Assembly (NCBI GenBank): GCA_021532125.1
Contig: JADYUX010000008.1
Coordinates: 1 to 63,870 of the forward strand
Origin: Arcanobacterium haemolyticum
GTDB taxonomy: Bacteria; Actinomycetota; Actinomycetes; Actinomycetales; Actinomycetaceae
DNA length: 63,870 bases
Direction of reading: 5' to 3'
This document shows, one piece after another, positions 62,733-63,870 of this stretch. Under the pieces are notes generated by a model. It was given only the letters and a program-made list of their open reading frames with translations. It had not been told where the DNA came from and did not search any database. How positions within the stretch are numbered: position 1 is the stretch's first letter; each line of letters opens with the position of its first letter. Both the position numbers and the translations under genes were made by a program.

Positions 62733-62969
62733 GGTAGCTTCTCGTTCGGTCGGTTGGGCCTCTCTATGCCCCCTATGCTGGATGAAACTGTGTGATCCGC
62801 TTGCCTGATCGCGCGGCGTAGGGCGGCTTTCTGAAGGCGTGGGCAGGAGCCTTTACGGGAGCTTTCAGGGTGGTTGTGGTTATCGTGGCGTGGTAGCGGT
62901 AAACGCAGCGTGGTTGTGGTTATCGTGGGGTGATCGCGGGAAAATGTCAGCCGATGCACATTCTTGAGT

Positions 62970-62999
62970 TTCACAAAGCAACGTGTGCTCGGGTATCAT
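62970..62999 (+). promoter_or_regulatory. Candidate promoter of tRNA-Pro
   Basis: TTCACA (62970-62975), an 18-bp spacer and TATCAT (62994-62999), about 40 nt before the tRNA. Confidence 0.4.
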
Positions 63000-63041
63000 A
63001 AAACGGTTGCTTCGATGACCAAGTGGTTGTTGTTGCGGCAC

Positions 63042-63109
<68 letters not shown>

Positions 63110-63115
<6 letters not shown>

Positions 63116-63237
63116 CTGATGAGCAAGCCCGAAAATCTCATTTTCGAGGCTTGCGAAGATGAAGGGGTTGAAGCCAGCGCGGCTGGCGAACACCCCGACT
63201 GATGAGCAAGCCCGAAAATCTTGTTTTCGAGGCTTGC
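63110..63237. repeat. Duplicated tRNA-Pro 3' end and terminator
   Basis: The block beginning CCCCGACTGATGAGCAAGCC occurs at 63110 and again at 63193, offset 83 bp. Each copy includes a strong hairpin built from GCAAGCCCGAAAAT and its complement, at 63123-63154 and 63206-63237. The first is the natural tRNA terminator; the second is a copy with two changes in the loop. Only the last few bases of the tRNA are duplicated. Confidence 0.85.
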
Positions 63238-63437
63238 GGGTGCTCCGCCTTGTAGTGTCTCGCGGCATGGGTTGTCCTGTGTTGCGAGATTTTTGTTGCG
63301 ACGGTGTCTTTGAGCTAAGCCGGCGCTGACTCCCGTTTTAGTGCAACCCACGTTTACTGCAACCCACGCGGCGAGGTGTAAGGAATTCTGGCCCGGTACA
63401 TCTCACACCCCATATTTTCGCCTTTCCCCGGCCTATG

Positions 63438-63870
63438 GCGGGCTTGGCGCAGGTTACTCCCGTCTGGCGCACCTGACCGGACGAGTTTCACGGTGCCAGC
63501 TGCGCCACCTATATAAATGCGGGAACGCCGGTTTGCATTCTGGCGCACTCAACACCCATCCGGCGCACCTGACCGAGCGAGTTTCACAGTGCCCACTGCG
63601 CCACCTGCACATTGAGACGACGAAGTATCGAACTGGCGCAGCTAACACCCCCTCGCTCTTCCTCCCGCAGCAACCGATGCGGGCTTGGCGCAGGTTACTC
63701 CCGTCTGGCGCACCTGACCGGACGAGTTTCACGGTGCCAGCTGCGCCACCTATATAAATGCGGGAACGCCGGTTTGCATTCTGGCGCACTCAACACCCAT
63801 CCGGCACACCTGACCGAGCGAGTTTCACAGTGCCCACTGCGCCACCTGCACATTGAGACGACGAAGTATC
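63438..63870. repeat. 241-bp-period repeat made of 66-bp elements with inverted ends
   Basis: The segment 63438-63629 recurs at 63679-63870 with one base change near the end of the window. Inside are four 66-bp elements (63445-63510, 63541-63606, 63686-63751, 63782-63847). Each starts TGGCGCA and ends with TGCGCCA-CCT or a close form (ACTGCGCCACCT), alternating between variant A (TTTCACGGTGCCAGCTGCGC) and variant B (TTTCACAGTGCCCACTGCGC). A half element lies at 63634. The spacers after each variant A element are identical 30-mers. No coding potential beyond repeat-derived frames. Confidence 0.85.

Larger units (their letters stand above)
62324..63041. other. 718-bp intergenic region with several repeats
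   Basis: No credible gene. It contains a probable terminator (62375-62394), two 17-bp G-rich copies (GGTGGCGGCGAGGTGGC, 62414-62447), a 61-bp tandem array, and two copies of GTGGTTGTGGTTATCGTGG 40 bp apart (near 62870 and 62910). The tRNA-Pro promoter is at its end. Confidence 0.6.

Noticed and set aside
63438-63870. CRISPR array or repetitive protein gene
   Set aside because: Spacers are identical rather than unique, and the frames on the minus strand (63354-63789) are read-throughs of the repeat without start signals.

Overview
The window looks like chromosome from a mid-GC actinobacterium, most likely a facultatively anaerobic member of the Actinomycetaceae (Arcanobacterium/Trueperella/Actinomyces relatives). 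The reasons are a WhiB protein, GTG starts, a TopA with a lysine-rich tail, an actinobacterial Tad pilus locus beside a DEAD/DEAH helicase, an anaerobic ribonucleotide reductase and a secreted Rib-type adhesin. The species is an inference.

Layout. 1-2319 (-): a secreted adhesin broken by a frameshift at a G5 tract, followed by an AT-rich spacer with a perfect 36-bp palindrome. 3187-11222: an RclA-like flavoprotein, a CDF-like cation transporter, fhs, kup and a DAACS amino-acid symporter. 11280-17349: an SNF2/SWIM helicase, an S66 carboxypeptidase, an SMR exporter behind a guanidine-II riboswitch, and a NYN-domain protein. 17776-28204: an oligopeptide ABC transporter (fused OppD/F ATPase) divergent from a ROK regulator - M81 metallopeptidase - ROK kinase - CutC operon, with a palindrome covering both -35 regions. 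This is the best candidate for an uncharacterised uptake and catabolic system. 28351-37014: a fructokinase-like ROK kinase, a bile-acid/sodium-symporter family protein, an unusual pair of an Hsp90-like chaperone and a helical-repeat (TPR-like) protein, a YbjN protein, tRNA-Thr and a secreted tripeptidyl aminopeptidase.

37187-62323 follows, in order, the conserved block known in Mycobacterium tuberculosis as roughly Rv3644c-Rv3683: holB, tmk, topA, helicase, Tad cluster, membrane protein plus alpha/beta hydrolase, nth, crp, RidA, DUF4177, whiB4-like, class A PBP, metallophosphoesterase. An nrdD-nrdG pair with tandem NrdR boxes sits inside this block. The tail (62324-63870) carries no convincing protein gene. 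It holds a 61-bp tandem array, tRNA-Pro with a duplicated terminator, and a family of 66-bp repeats with inverted ends running off the window.

Functional themes are anaerobic nucleotide synthesis (NrdDG under NrdR), redox and cAMP sensing (WhiB, Crp, RclA-like), peptide and sugar uptake, guanidine export, cell-wall synthesis (PBP) and surface adhesion (Rib adhesin, Tad pilus). Start codons were moved from the longest ORF where a Shine-Dalgarno, a lipobox or an ATGA overlap decided it. All functional names come from recognised motifs and remembered family features; no database search was run.
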